A stretch of DNA of 64,000 nt from Actinomycetota bacterium. GTDB lineage: Bacteria; Actinomycetota; CADDZG01; JAHWKV01. The notes under the pieces are model-generated. The model did not search any database. It saw only the letters and a program-made list of their open reading frames with translations, and was not told where the DNA came from. Each line of letters opens with the position of its first letter. Position 1 is the stretch's first letter. A program made the position numbers and the translations under genes. Location of the stretch: the NCBI GenBank assembly GCA_030447305.1, contig JAUJPC010000003.1, forward strand, positions 1 to 64,000, in the 5' to 3' direction. Of this stretch, positions 36,929 through 46,066 are shown in pieces.

Positions 36929-36944
36929 GTAACAATACGGAAAC
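36929..36944. promoter_or_regulatory. GlnR-type binding site upstream of amt
   Basis: GTAAC-AATACG-GAAAC matches one full half (GTnAC-n6-GAAAC) of the actinobacterial GlnR box. It lies 70 bases before amt. A second half is not clearly spaced upstream. GlnR control of amt-glnB is established in Streptomyces and Mycobacterium. Confidence 0.6.
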
Positions 36945-37014
36945 AGTCGTCTAGTAGCGTCCTTCCACGCGCAAGCTCATCGGCTCCCCCGCCGAGAAGA
37001 CCGAGAGGAGAGAG

Positions 37015-38274
37015 ATGCCGGAGATCGACACTGGAGATACCGCCTGGATACTCGCCAGCGCCGTGCTGGTGATGTTCATGACGCCCGGGCTGGCCCTGTT
37101 CTACGGGGGGCTCGTACGCAGCAAAAACGTCGTTGGGACCATCATGCAATCGTTCTTTGCCTTGGGGCTCGTGTCGGTCGTCTTCATGATGCTCGGCTAC
37201 ACCCTCGCGTTCGGCAGCGACATCGCACAGGTGGTCGGAGGTTTTGACTTTTCCTTCTTGAGTGGTGTTGGAGCCGAGCCGTCCGACCTGGCCCCGACGA
37301 TCCCCCACAGCGCCTACATGGTCTTCCAGTTGATGTTCGCAGTAATCACCCCGGCCCTGATCACCGGCGCGGTGGCCGAACGGATGAAGTTCAAGGGATG
37401 GATCATCTTCCTGACGCTGTGGTCGCTTTTGGTGTACTCCCCCGTCGCCCACTGGGTGTGGGGTGGCGGATGGCTTGGCGCCGACGGCGTCGGAGCCCTC
37501 GACTTTGCCGGCGGCACCGTGGTCCACATGAACGCCGGTATCGCGGCACTCGCCTGCGTGCTGTACCTCGGCAAGCGCAGGGGCTACCCGCAGGACGCGA
37601 TGCGGCCGCACAACGTCCCGATGGTGGTAATCGGCGCGTCGATCCTGTGGTTCGGCTGGTTCGGCTTCAACGCGGGGAGCGCCCTCGCCGCCAACGGACT
37701 GGCCGGCAGCGCTTTCGTTGCCACCCACCTGGGCGCCGCCGCGGCAATGCTCGGCTGGCTGATCCCCGAGTGGATGCAGCACAAAGCTCCCACCGCCATC
37801 GGTGCCGCCACCGGTGCGGTCGCCGGCCTAGTGGCCATCACCCCGGCCGCCGGATACGTGGAGCCGTGGGCGGCAGTGATCATCGGCTTCGCCGGCGGTC
37901 TCATCTGCTACATCGCGGTGAGCCTGAAGGGAAGACTTAAGTACGACGACTCGCTGGACGTCGTGGGGGTGCACTTTGTCGGAGGCCTGGTCGGCGCACT
38001 GCTCACCGGCGTCTTCGCGACCACCGCCATCAACGAAGCCGGCGCCGACGGCCTGCTGTACGGGAACCCGGGCCAGCTCGGCAAACAGGCCATTGCGGCG
38101 GTCGGGACCACGGTTTATTCGCTCATCGCCACCTTCGTCATCCTGTTCATAACCGACAAGCTGGTGGGAGGCCTCCGGGTAAGCGAGGACGAGGAGCTCT
38201 CCGGCCTGGACCTGTCCCAGCACTCCGAAACCGCATACACCGCGGAAGGCGGAGGCACCAGCATCCACGCATGA
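37015..38274 (+). CDS. amt: ammonium transporter
   Basis: A 419-residue Amt/Mep channel with 11 membrane segments. The first twin-histidine region lies in PVAHWVWGGGWLG and the second in VGVHFVGGLVGALLTG; LYLGKRRGYPQ and LWFGWFGFNAGSALAANG are family landmarks. It imports ammonium and is gated by PII. The ATG has GAGAGGAGAGAG directly upstream. The PII gene follows at 72 bases, giving the standard amt-glnB operon, and a GlnR-type site lies in the promoter. This operon interrupts the sigM-trxB order seen in mycobacteria. Confidence 0.96.
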   Translation: MPEIDTGDTAWILASAVLVMFMTPGLALFYGGLVRSKNVVGTIMQSFFALGLVSVVFMMLGYTLAFGSDIAQVVGGFDFSFLSGVGAEPSDLAPTIPHSAYMVFQLMFAVITPALITGAVAERMKFKGWIIFLTLWSLLVYSPVAHWVWGGGWLGADGVGALDFAGGTVVHMNAGIAALACVLYLGKRRGYPQDAMRPHNVPMVVIGASILWFGWFGFNAGSALAANGLAGSAFVATHLGAAAAMLGWLIPEWMQHKAPTAIGAATGAVAGLVAITPAAGYVEPWAAVIIGFAGGLICYIAVSLKGRLKYDDSLDVVGVHFVGGLVGALLTGVFATTAINEAGADGLLYGNPGQLGKQAIAAVGTTVYSLIATFVILFITDKLVGGLRVSEDEELSGLDLSQHSETAYTAEGGGTSIHA

Positions 38275-38331
38275 TGCGGCGGCTTACCCGTCCCCACCGG
38301 GCGGGTAAGTTCCTTACCAAGAGACTAGTAG

Positions 38332-38685
<354 letters not shown>

Positions 38686-38761
38686 CCGTACGAAACGGTG
38701 CCCGGATGGCGGCACGTTGGCGCAGGCTAGCGCAAACCGGCTCCTAGGCGGGCGGAGCTGG

Positions 38762-39238
38762 TTAGCGGCTCGCTACCAGCGCGGCGCATCCTGCTGCTAT
38801 GGCTGCGGGGATCAGGAACAGCGGGCTAAACAGCAGTGGAAACGGGGCACCAAGCGCCAAGATGCCCAGTGCAAGCCCGCAAATCGCCGCTGCGGCCGCC
38901 GTGCCGCCAAGTCCGGCCCTGCCACGACCCACCTTCCTCACCACGACGCCGACGGCAGCTCCAAGCACAATGGCCACCAGGAAGTTGAGCCTGCCCAGCA
39001 CCATCACGGCAGCGGCCCCCAGAAGTCCCGCTGCCACCAGGCCGGCCGCACCGGCCGCATATCTCCTTCTCCCACCGGGGTGGCGGTACTCCACTCGGGC
39101 GCAGTTCGGGCACTTCATGCCGACGGGAGTCTCGTGCATACATCGAACGCATATGGGCGAGTCACAATTGCTGCAGCGCACCCTAGTAGTGGACCGAGGA
39201 TGGTTAACGCACGTAAGGTCAATCCCCTCGACTCCCAT
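38762..39238 (-). CDS. B-box-type zinc-binding membrane protein
   Basis: A 158-residue protein with an N-terminal double zinc site (CVNHPRSTTRVRCSNCDSPI and CVRCMHETPVGMKCPNC), like the B-box region found in front of actinobacterial rhomboid proteases. Then follow three to four hydrophobic segments rich in Gly/Ala, but none of the rhomboid serine/histidine motifs (GASG, H in TM6) is present. It is thus a rhomboid-like N-terminus on an unrelated membrane anchor. It is on the minus strand, convergent with glnB. The role is unknown; the zinc part probably binds proteins. Confidence 0.78.
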   Translation of the reverse strand: MGVEGIDLTCVNHPRSTTRVRCSNCDSPICVRCMHETPVGMKCPNCARVEYRHPGGRRRYAAGAAGLVAAGLLGAAAVMVLGRLNFLVAIVLGAAVGVVVRKVGRGRAGLGGTAAAAAICGLALGILALGAPFPLLFSPLFLIPAAIAAGCAALVASR

Positions 39239-39501
39239 GAAAAAATGGTAACCGGTCCTTGCGCGCAGGGGTGTCGGGAGGGCAAGTTAGCCGCCAATGG
39301 ACGCACGCCCAACTTCGGCCTGTGGAGATGGAGGGATGCTGGCGACTTCGAAATCTCCCTCCAGGCGCACAGACGGAAGGTCCCCGCCGTATCCGCCACT
39401 GAGCTGAGCAGGCGGATGTGCCTGGTCTCGACATTCCGCACCGCTAACCGGCTCACCCCCCCGGGCATAAACCAATGCCGGCTGACGTTATGCTGACTGC
39501 C

Positions 39502-40464
39502 ATGACAAACCACCACAAAGTAGTGATCATAGGGTCCGGACCGGCGGGCCTGACCGCCGCTCTTTACACCGCCCGCGCCAACCTGGCGCCTCTAGTCATT
39601 GAGGGCTTCCAGGCCGGCGGTCAGCTGATGCTCACCACCGAGGTCGAGAACTTCCCGGGCTTTGTCGACGGGGTGATGGGTCCGGAGCTCATGGACACAA
39701 TGCGCAAGCAGGCGGAACGATTCGGCACCACCTACCTCTCCCAGGACGTCACGGACGTCGACTTCACCGTCCGCCCGTTCAAGATTGTGGCCGGCGATGA
39801 GCTGTACACGGCCGACACCGTGATCGTCTCTACAGGCGCCGCCGCGAAGACGCTCGGTCTAGAAAACGAACGGCGCCTCATGGGCAGAGGGGTTTCTACC
39901 TGCGCCACGTGCGACGGCGCATTTTTCCGTGACCAGGAGCTGGCGGTCGCCGGCGGCGGTGACTCGGCGATGGAGGAGGCGACTTTTCTCACCCGCTTCG
40001 CCAGCAAGGTCAACGTTATTCACCGCAGGGAGGCACTGCGGGCCTCCAAGATCATGCAGGACCGGGCGCGAGCCAACCCCAAGATCGATTTCCACTGGAA
40101 CTCCGCCATCGATGACGTTCTGGGCGAGCAGAGTGTCACGGGGCTAAAGCTGAAGGACACCATGACCGGCGAAGGCCGGGAACTGCCGCTGAAGGGCCTT
40201 TTTGTGGCGATCGGTCACACGCCCAACACCGAGCTGTTCAAGAACAAGCTCGAGTTGGACGAGGCAGGCTATCTGATTGTCGGGGACAAGCTGAAAAGTG
40301 ACTGGGCCCCCGGGTCCCCCTTGGCCACCCGGACCAATGTGGAGGGCATCTTTGGCGCTGGGGACGTCGTCGACCACATCTACCGTCAGGCAGTAACGGC
40401 CGCCGGAATGGGGTGCCAGGCCGCCATGGACGCCGAGCGCTGGCTGGAGAGCCAGGGAGAGTAG
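39502..40464 (+). CDS. trxB: thioredoxin-disulfide reductase
   Basis: A 320-residue flavoenzyme that reduces thioredoxin with NADPH. The FAD site is VVIIGSGPAGLTAALYTARA, the redox pair is C134-A-T-C137, and the NADPH site is GGGDSAMEEATFLTRF with VIHRR. The C-terminal FAD motif is GIFGAGDVVDHIYRQAVTAA. The ATG at 39502 (MTNHHKVVI) is chosen; two upstream in-frame starts lack a Shine-Dalgarno. The trxA/trxC gene that normally follows is absent, and a peptidoglycan amidase gene comes next. Confidence 0.96.
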   Translation: MTNHHKVVIIGSGPAGLTAALYTARANLAPLVIEGFQAGGQLMLTTEVENFPGFVDGVMGPELMDTMRKQAERFGTTYLSQDVTDVDFTVRPFKIVAGDELYTADTVIVSTGAAAKTLGLENERRLMGRGVSTCATCDGAFFRDQELAVAGGGDSAMEEATFLTRFASKVNVIHRREALRASKIMQDRARANPKIDFHWNSAIDDVLGEQSVTGLKLKDTMTGEGRELPLKGLFVAIGHTPNTELFKNKLELDEAGYLIVGDKLKSDWAPGSPLATRTNVEGIFGAGDVVDHIYRQAVTAAGMGCQAAMDAERWLESQGE

Positions 40465-40543
40465 CCGGCACCGAACCTAAAGTCCCCGATTGGGGCCCCC
40501 TTTTGCTTTTCCCTTTTCGGCCCGCGGCCACTAAGCTGCTGCC

Positions 40544-41608
40544 GTGGATCTCATACGCCGAGGTCACCGGGGCATGGCGGTGGCCGACCTTCAGGCGCGC
40601 CTCGAAAAGCTCAAGCTCGTCATCGACGCGTCCGAGCTTGGCGGTACTTTCGGCCCATCGACCGAGATGGCGATCAAGGCGTTTCAGCAGCGCTCGGGCC
40701 TCGACGTCGACGGCATCGTCGGGGAAGCCACCTGGAAAGCTTTGGTAGAGAGTTCCTGGTCGCTGGGAGACCGCCCTCTGCGACTGAGTCAGCCCTTCCT
40801 GCGGGGCGATGACGTACGGGAGCTTCAAGCGCAGTTGAACGCGCTGGGGTTTACGGCGGGCAAGCACGACGGGATATTCGGACTCGGTACTGCCGGGGCC
40901 CTACGAGACTTTCAGCGAAACCTCGCGGTGGATGAGGACGGCATCGTCGGTCACGAGACGCTGCGTGCTCTTGAGCGGTTGAGAATGGTCATCAAGCCGG
41001 GCCTTGGCCCCAGGATCAGCGAACGGGAGGCCCGGCGAGCTGATCCCCCAGGTTTGGCGGGCAAACGGATTGTGCTGGACCCGGGGCATGGAGGTGACGA
41101 CGCCGGCGGCATCGGTCTCAACGGCCAGACGGAGGCCGACTGGGTCTTCAGAGTCTCGGCAAAGCTGGGCCTGCTGCTGGACGGACACCATGCGCACCCT
41201 ATGCTCACCCGCGGTCCGTACGACGGACCGGATGACTCACAGCGGGCCCAGCTGGCCAACCGGTTCCGAGCGGACCTGCTGCTGTCCATCCACCTCAACT
41301 CCCACCCCACCCCGATCGCTGCAGGCGCGGCAACCTACTTCTTTCAAGGGGGAACCGTCGCCTCGGAGCCCGGTGAGCATCTTGCTGAGCTGATCCAGCA
41401 GGCGTTGATCGGCGCCGGCCGGGCCGACTGCGGCACGCACGGCAAGGCGTACCCAATTCTCAGGGAGACCCAGATGCCTGCGGTGGTGGTGGAGCCGGGG
41501 TTCATCACCAATCCTGAGGAGTTTCGGCAACTGGGTGAGTCAACGGACGACCTGGCAAGCGCGATGCTTGGTGCCCTCGAGCGCTACTTCTCCTCAGAGC
41601 CGGATTAG
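40544..41608 (+). CDS. cwlM: CwlM-like N-acetylmuramoyl-L-alanine amidase family protein
   Basis: A 354-residue protein with two peptidoglycan-binding repeats (LIRRGHRGMAVADLQARLEK and PFLRGDDVRELQAQLNALG) followed by an Amidase_3 domain. Zinc ligands are visible in VLDPGHGGDDAGG and LLLSIHLNSHPTPIA, with the Glu in NGQTEADW, and the catalytic Glu in VVVEPGFITN. No signal peptide is seen. In mycobacteria the counterpart stays mostly cytoplasmic and stimulates MurA rather than cutting the wall. It lies after trxB, as Rv3915 does, and converges with parB with a 4-base overlap of the ends. Confidence 0.9.
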   Translation: MDLIRRGHRGMAVADLQARLEKLKLVIDASELGGTFGPSTEMAIKAFQQRSGLDVDGIVGEATWKALVESSWSLGDRPLRLSQPFLRGDDVRELQAQLNALGFTAGKHDGIFGLGTAGALRDFQRNLAVDEDGIVGHETLRALERLRMVIKPGLGPRISEREARRADPPGLAGKRIVLDPGHGGDDAGGIGLNGQTEADWVFRVSAKLGLLLDGHHAHPMLTRGPYDGPDDSQRAQLANRFRADLLLSIHLNSHPTPIAAGAATYFFQGGTVASEPGEHLAELIQQALIGAGRADCGTHGKAYPILRETQMPAVVVEPGFITNPEEFRQLGESTDDLASAMLGALERYFSSEPD

Positions 41609-42495
41609 ACCGGTGACGTCGCAGCTTCCCGCCCGCTTCCGGAGATGCGGCGCCAGATCCGGACCAGGTCTTCGTCGGAGCCGAACTCGATGACGATCTT
41701 GCCCCTCCCCCGCCCCTTGGTAACGACAACTCGGGTTTCCAGCTGGTCCGACAGGGCGTCGGAGATCTCCAGCAGCCCGCCGTCGCCCCTGGATTGGGAC
41801 GGGCGTCGATCCGGGGCCTCCAGGGAGGCTGGCTCCTCGCGCTCCTCGCGCTCCCTGCGTACGAGCTCCTCGGTCTCGCGAACCGACAAGCCGCTTGCGG
41901 CGATGCGCTGGGCGATGCGTTCGAGAAGCGGGTGCCCCAGCAGGCTCAGTAGCGCCTTGGCGTGTCCCCCGCTCAGCTTTCCCTGCATCACCATCGCCTG
42001 GATCCCATCGGGAAGATCGAGCAGCCTCATGACGTTTCCTACCGTGGAGCGGGAGAGTCCCACCCGCTCCGCCAGCTGCTCCTGGGTCAGGCCGGCTTCC
42101 TCCACCAGCTGGCGGTAAGCCGCGGCTTCTTCGATGGGGTTGAGGTCCTGCCGGTGGACGTTCTCAACGATTGCTCGCTCCAGGGAGCCGCGGTCGTCGG
42201 TGTCGATGATCAGCGCAGGAATTGTGGACAGCCCCGCCTGCCGTGCTGCCCGCCAACGCCTCTCCCCCATCACCAGCTCGTACCCCGAGTTGGGCCTCCT
42301 GCGGACCACAACCGGCTGGAGAAGACCGAGCTGACGGATCGAGGCGCTCAGTGTGTTCAGGCCCTCGGGGTCGAAATGCTTCCGGGGCTGGTGGGGGTTG
42401 GGGACGATGGCCGCAGGCGGAATCTCCTCGAGGCTGGTTGCTCCTGCGGGAATGAGGGCGCCGAGCCCCCGGCCCAGTCCTCCCCTAGCGCTCAC
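41605..42495 (-). CDS. parB: chromosome partitioning protein ParB
   Basis: A 296-residue centromere-binding CTPase. The N-terminal CTP-binding core shows IVPNPHQPRKHFDPEGLNTL and the box-II motif VMGERRWRAARQAGLSTIPA. The helix-turn-helix that reads parS is LTQEQLAERVGLSRSTVGNV. A C-terminal dimer domain (KGRGRGKIVIEFGSDEDLVR) ends it. Together with ParA it separates origins. parA lies 51 bases upstream. Confidence 0.96.
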   Translation of the reverse strand: MSARGGLGRGLGALIPAGATSLEEIPPAAIVPNPHQPRKHFDPEGLNTLSASIRQLGLLQPVVVRRRPNSGYELVMGERRWRAARQAGLSTIPALIIDTDDRGSLERAIVENVHRQDLNPIEEAAAYRQLVEEAGLTQEQLAERVGLSRSTVGNVMRLLDLPDGIQAMVMQGKLSGGHAKALLSLLGHPLLERIAQRIAASGLSVRETEELVRREREEREEPASLEAPDRRPSQSRGDGGLLEISDALSDQLETRVVVTKGRGRGKIVIEFGSDEDLVRIWRRISGSGREAATSPV

Positions 42496-42546
42496 CTGGC
42501 TGCTTACCTCCCCTCAGCCACGTCGCCAACAGTCTTGCCGGCTGCT

Positions 42547-43422
42547 TCAGCGCCATCGAACTCTGGCCACCGCTTCGTCACCTGCACCCTCGGGCTCGGC
42601 GGGAGCCCCGGCCAACGTATCGTCGGCGTCCGCCTCGGCCACTTCGGCGGCCAGCGAGCGGTAGGCTATCGAGCCTCTGGATCTAGGGTCGTACAACGCA
42701 ACCGGCTGGCCAAAGGACGGCGCTTCGGAGAGCCGCACGCTGCGCGGGATGACGGTTCCGAACACCTTGCCGGGGAAATGCGCGCGGACCTCGTTTGCCA
42801 CCTGCTCAGACAGGCGCGTGCGTGCGTCGTACATGGTGAGCACGATTCCGCACAGCCGCAGGTCCGGGTTCAGGTTGGTTTGTATCAAATTTATGTTCTT
42901 CAGCAGCTGGCCCAAACCTTCCAGGGCGTAGTATTCGCACTGGATTGGCACAATGACCTCAGTGGCAGCAGCGAGCGAGTTGACCGTCAACAGACCCAGA
43001 GACGGCGGGCAGTCGATCAAAACGACGTCGAACTCGTCTTCTAGGGTGTCCAATGCCTTGCGCAGCCGCAGCTCTCGAGAAAATGCGGTCACCAGTTCGA
43101 TTTCAGCGCCCGCAAGATCGATGGTGGACGGGACACAGAAGAGATTTCGCACAGCCGTAGGCTCAATTGCATCCTCGATAGGGCTGGAGTTTACCAGGAT
43201 TTGGTAAATGCTGCTGGAAACCCTGCGCGGGTCTACGCCGAGGCCGGTGGTGGCATTAGCTTGCGGGTCCAGATCGACCACTAGAACAGAATGGCCTTCC
43301 AGTGCGAGCCAGGCCCCGAGATTAATGGCGGTCGTTGTCTTACCCACGCCGCCCTTGTGGTTTACAACCGCAATTGCTCTGGTTTGCGTCGCCTCGTCAT
43401 CGGCGGCATAGCTGTCATTCAA
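42547..43422 (-). CDS. parA: chromosome partitioning ATPase ParA
   Basis: A 291-residue deviant-Walker ATPase. The motif VVNHKGGVGKTTTAINLGAW contains the signature lysine near residue 24; VVLIDCPPSLGLLTVNSLAA and FGTVIPRSVRLSEAPSFGQP are conserved. The tail DDTLAGAPAEPEGAGDEAVA is low-complexity. It precedes parB in an operon. A 10-base palindrome ACCTTAAGGT lies about 43 bases before the start (43465-43474) and could be an operator. Confidence 0.96.
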   Translation of the reverse strand: MNDSYAADDEATQTRAIAVVNHKGGVGKTTTAINLGAWLALEGHSVLVVDLDPQANATTGLGVDPRRVSSSIYQILVNSSPIEDAIEPTAVRNLFCVPSTIDLAGAEIELVTAFSRELRLRKALDTLEDEFDVVLIDCPPSLGLLTVNSLAAATEVIVPIQCEYYALEGLGQLLKNINLIQTNLNPDLRLCGIVLTMYDARTRLSEQVANEVRAHFPGKVFGTVIPRSVRLSEAPSFGQPVALYDPRSRGSIAYRSLAAEVAEADADDTLAGAPAEPEGAGDEAVARVRWR

Positions 43423-43727
43423 GATGAAGTCGCCTCTCGAACAAGACAGACAAAATGAACGTCTACCTTAAGGTGAAGTCACTAAGGGCGCCGCCGCGTG
43501 CGGACGACGACCTCCTGTTAACTGTTTCTCCATGAGAATAGACTGTTATTCGTTGTCGATCAATGATTTGGGACATTTTGAACTTCCTTATCCGTCTCTG
43601 TCCTTCCTCCCGCCAAGGTGTTGATTGAACCTGCTGTGGCCGAAGTCCATTCCTTACCCCCACTCTGTGACCACTTTGCACGACACTTGCTTGCCAACGG
43701 GAGAAGTTGCGTTGCCCTTCCATGCTC

Positions 43728-43742
43728 GCTCCCCGTGGAGCA
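43728..43742. repeat. 15-base near-palindrome, copy 1
   Basis: GCTCCCCGTGGAGCA occurs here and again in inverted orientation at 44260-44274. The 14-base core differs by one base from the perfect palindrome GCTCCACGTGGAGC and shares the CGTG centre of parS. It lies about 300 bases upstream of parA. Confidence 0.5.
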
Positions 43743-44259
43743 AACGAACACCGCCAGGGAGCGGGCGTTGGGCCCTCCAGCATACCCTTCCCCCACCGAG
43801 GAACCTCATTATCACGGGCCTAGCAGCACCTCCGGTCCTCAGTCAGTTTCTCAGCGTGCCGCTTAGCCGCCAAGTCATGTCGGACTCGTGTGCCCGTGAA
43901 GCGTTTTGCGTCGGTAGGTCGCCTCCCATCCCGCAGGCTAATGGACACGTGCGCTTCCTTCCTTAGTGGGTGGTGTCCTGCGGGGGTCGTGTGGCAAGTG
44001 AGAGCGAACCTTGGCGGCGGGCCGTAGGGTTGGTTGGAGTTTTCTCAGATCGTGATAGCCGGTCGTCCGCGGTCTTCTGTGGGAGAGCGCAGGAAGGGAA
44101 GCCTCGTGCTTCATGACCGGGCACACGATCCGCCAGGAGGGACTGCATTGATCGTTGCCTCGTTTGACGTGGGCGCTCACAAATCGCCCAATCTCGTACG
44201 GGGAATGGGGCCTGAACTCTTCGCATAAGAGTCTGCGCACAGTGCCCGAAAGCGGGTAC

Positions 44260-44274
44260 TGCTCCACGGGGAGC
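44260..44274. repeat. 15-base near-palindrome, copy 2 (inverted)
   Basis: TGCTCCACGGGGAGC is the exact reverse complement of the copy at 43728-43742. Two identical copies in an otherwise empty region upstream of parAB suggest a protein-binding site rather than chance. Confidence 0.5.
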
Positions 44275-44365
44275 ACTACCACCCAACAGCCCCACGACCG
44301 TAGCAGGGGGTTGCCCGGGGGGCCTCACCGGAAGTCCTCGCCGAATTACTGGGACCTTCCGTCAA

Positions 44366-44881
44366 CTACGGATCTCGACGAATTATCACTCGCCTTCGGG
44401 GATCTTGACCTTCACTGACGCTACTGATGCCGTCGATGTCTGCCACTGCCTCATGCACGATCTTGCGCTCGTAGGCGTTCATGGACTCAAGCTCAACTTC
44501 GCCTTCCTCCAGCGCCCGCGCGGCCATCTCCTTTGCAACGCGACGAACCGCCTCTTTCCGGCGCTGCCGGTAACCCTCGACATCGAGCGTTACCCGCACC
44601 CGGGTCTGAGCCTGGCGCTGCACCACCGTGCGCAGCAGTTCCTGCAACGCCTCCAAGGTCTGGCCACGGCTTCCAATCAGCAGACCTCCGTCCCCCCCAC
44701 TAATCTCTGCAGCTACGACGCCCTCCTCGGTGATCTCGGCAGCCACGTCTCCGTCAGCTTCCATCGCGTCTAGAAGCCCTTCCAAGAAGTCGAGAGCATC
44801 CTCTCTCGCATCCTCAAGAATCTCCTCGGCATCGACGAACTCCTGGGCTTCGACCTCTGATCCAGCGCCTGCGCCCTCCAT
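44366..44881 (-). CDS. jag: RNA-binding protein Jag (KhpB/EloR type)
   Basis: A 171-residue RNA-binding protein. After an acidic N-terminal part come the KH domain with GGLLIGSRGQTLEALQELLR and the R3H domain with MNAYERKIVHEAVADIDGIS, whose R and H are present. The ATG at 44881 overlaps the last base of the yidC stop; a GTG one codon earlier is equally possible. It follows yidC as in nearly all Gram-positive bacteria. Its partners control cell elongation and RNA stability. Confidence 0.93.
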   Translation of the reverse strand: MEGAGAGSEVEAQEFVDAEEILEDAREDALDFLEGLLDAMEADGDVAAEITEEGVVAAEISGGDGGLLIGSRGQTLEALQELLRTVVQRQAQTRVRVTLDVEGYRQRRKEAVRRVAKEMAARALEEGEVELESMNAYERKIVHEAVADIDGISSVSEGQDPRRRVIIRRDP

Positions 44882-46056
44882 CACCTGCGTCCCCCCTTGT
44901 TGCCTTTACGGGCGCCCGATCCCTTCGGCTTTGCCGCTGCAGGGCGGCTCGTTCCCGAACCGTCGCCGCCCTTGCCATCTCCAGAGCCACCCTGCTTGCT
45001 CTTTTGTCCATTACCCGACGGTCGCGCTTGCTTCGCAGCTGGTCGCCGCCCTCCGGCGCCGCTCCGGTTTCCTCCTGCAGACCCCCCGGAGGAGCCCTTC
45101 CGGCCGGCCTGACCTGAAACCGTCCCCGGACCCCTGGCATTGACAGACCGCCGGCCGTCGTTGGGGCGCTTGGAGATATCCTTGGAGTTCTTCGCCCCGG
45201 TTTCTCCCGAATCCTCCCCGATGGCGGCCGCAACCGGCTTTCCTGCCGGCTTCTTGCTGGACGAGCCATCCTTGGATCCGGGCAATGCCCCCCCGAACTT
45301 CTTCATTAGCAGGAACTGCTGCCCAATTGTCCAGGTGTTGGTGGCGCTCCAGTACAGAATCAGGCCGGCCGGGAAGTTCCATGAGAAAAAGACAAGCATG
45401 ACGGGCATGAACCTCATGACCTTCTGAGTCGCCGCAAACTGCGGGTCGGGAGCCGGCTGAGCCTTCATCATCATCTGCGTCTGGTACCACATGGTTCCGG
45501 CCATTACTGCGATGAGGATCACATACGGAAGAGTCGCCACCGGACCCGCGGCGGCGAAAACGTCCTGTGGACGAAGCTCCAGGTTAGTGCCCAGGAAAGT
45601 CGCCGACTGCTCAACAATGGCCCTATAAAGCGGGCTCCCTTTGGGAATGTGGTACCCGGGCACGCAACTCCGTGCGCTGATTATGCTCGAACAGCCCTGC
45701 AGCACCGCGTACATCGCAAAGAAGATCGGCATCTGCAGAAGCATCGGCAGGCATCCGTTCAGGCCGCCGAGCATGTTAACGCCGTGCTCTTCATATAGCT
45801 TCTTCTGCTCTTCGTACTGGCGCTGCCGGTCGTCTTTGTACTTTTCCCGAATCTTCTTCACATCGGGCTGGAGCTTGCGCATCTTCTCCGCGTTGCCCCG
45901 GTTGGCCTGCATACTGTGCGCCTGCTTGATCGCGAGTGGAATCATCGCCGTCCGTACGAGAATGGTCAGCATGATGATCGCGACGCCGTAGTTCGGAATC
46001 AGCGAGTAGAAGTAGGCCAGCAATTGGCCCATGCCATGAAGTAGCGCCTGGAACAT
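44881..46056 (-). CDS. yidC: membrane protein insertase YidC with long basic tail
   Basis: A 391-residue insertase. The Oxa1/YidC core has five membrane segments: IPNYGVAIIMLTILVRTAMI with the conserved groove Arg, the coiled coil region RKLQPDVKKIREKYKDDRQR, GCLPMLLQMPIFFAMYAVLQ and WNFPAGLILYWSATNTWTIG. From about residue 265 to the end is a low-complexity tail rich in Lys, Arg, Gly and Ser, about 125 residues, which would bind ribosomal RNA. There is no long periplasmic domain. It lies between yidD and jag. Confidence 0.95.
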   Translation of the reverse strand: MFQALLHGMGQLLAYFYSLIPNYGVAIIMLTILVRTAMIPLAIKQAHSMQANRGNAEKMRKLQPDVKKIREKYKDDRQRQYEEQKKLYEEHGVNMLGGLNGCLPMLLQMPIFFAMYAVLQGCSSIISARSCVPGYHIPKGSPLYRAIVEQSATFLGTNLELRPQDVFAAAGPVATLPYVILIAVMAGTMWYQTQMMMKAQPAPDPQFAATQKVMRFMPVMLVFFSWNFPAGLILYWSATNTWTIGQQFLLMKKFGGALPGSKDGSSSKKPAGKPVAAAIGEDSGETGAKNSKDISKRPNDGRRSVNARGPGTVSGQAGRKGSSGGSAGGNRSGAGGRRPAAKQARPSGNGQKSKQGGSGDGKGGDGSGTSRPAAAKPKGSGARKGNKGGRR

Positions 46057-46066
46057 TCTTTATCCC

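Larger units (their letters stand above)
43423..44365. other. 943-base gene-free region where rsmG is expected
   Basis: Between parA and jag most actinobacteria have rsmG (gidB), but no intact frame is present. All open frames here are short, with poor codon usage and no Shine-Dalgarno. A minus-strand stretch just after jag (LPVEQYPLSGTVRRLL, near 44215-44280) loosely recalls the C-terminus of RsmG, so this may be a remnant. Also inside are a palindrome ACCTTAAGGT (43465-43474), an imperfect repeat TTCTC-CAT-GAGAA (about 43529-43541), and two inverted 15-base copies described separately. Confidence 0.6.

Noticed and set aside
43526-43543. TGTTTCTC-like sequence resembling parS
   Set aside because: Only the first half fits; the second half does not give GTGAAACA. 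Not a parS.
43560-43966. Short frames on both strands in the parA-jag gap
   Set aside because: Low-quality codon use, no start signals; none looks like RsmG over its length.
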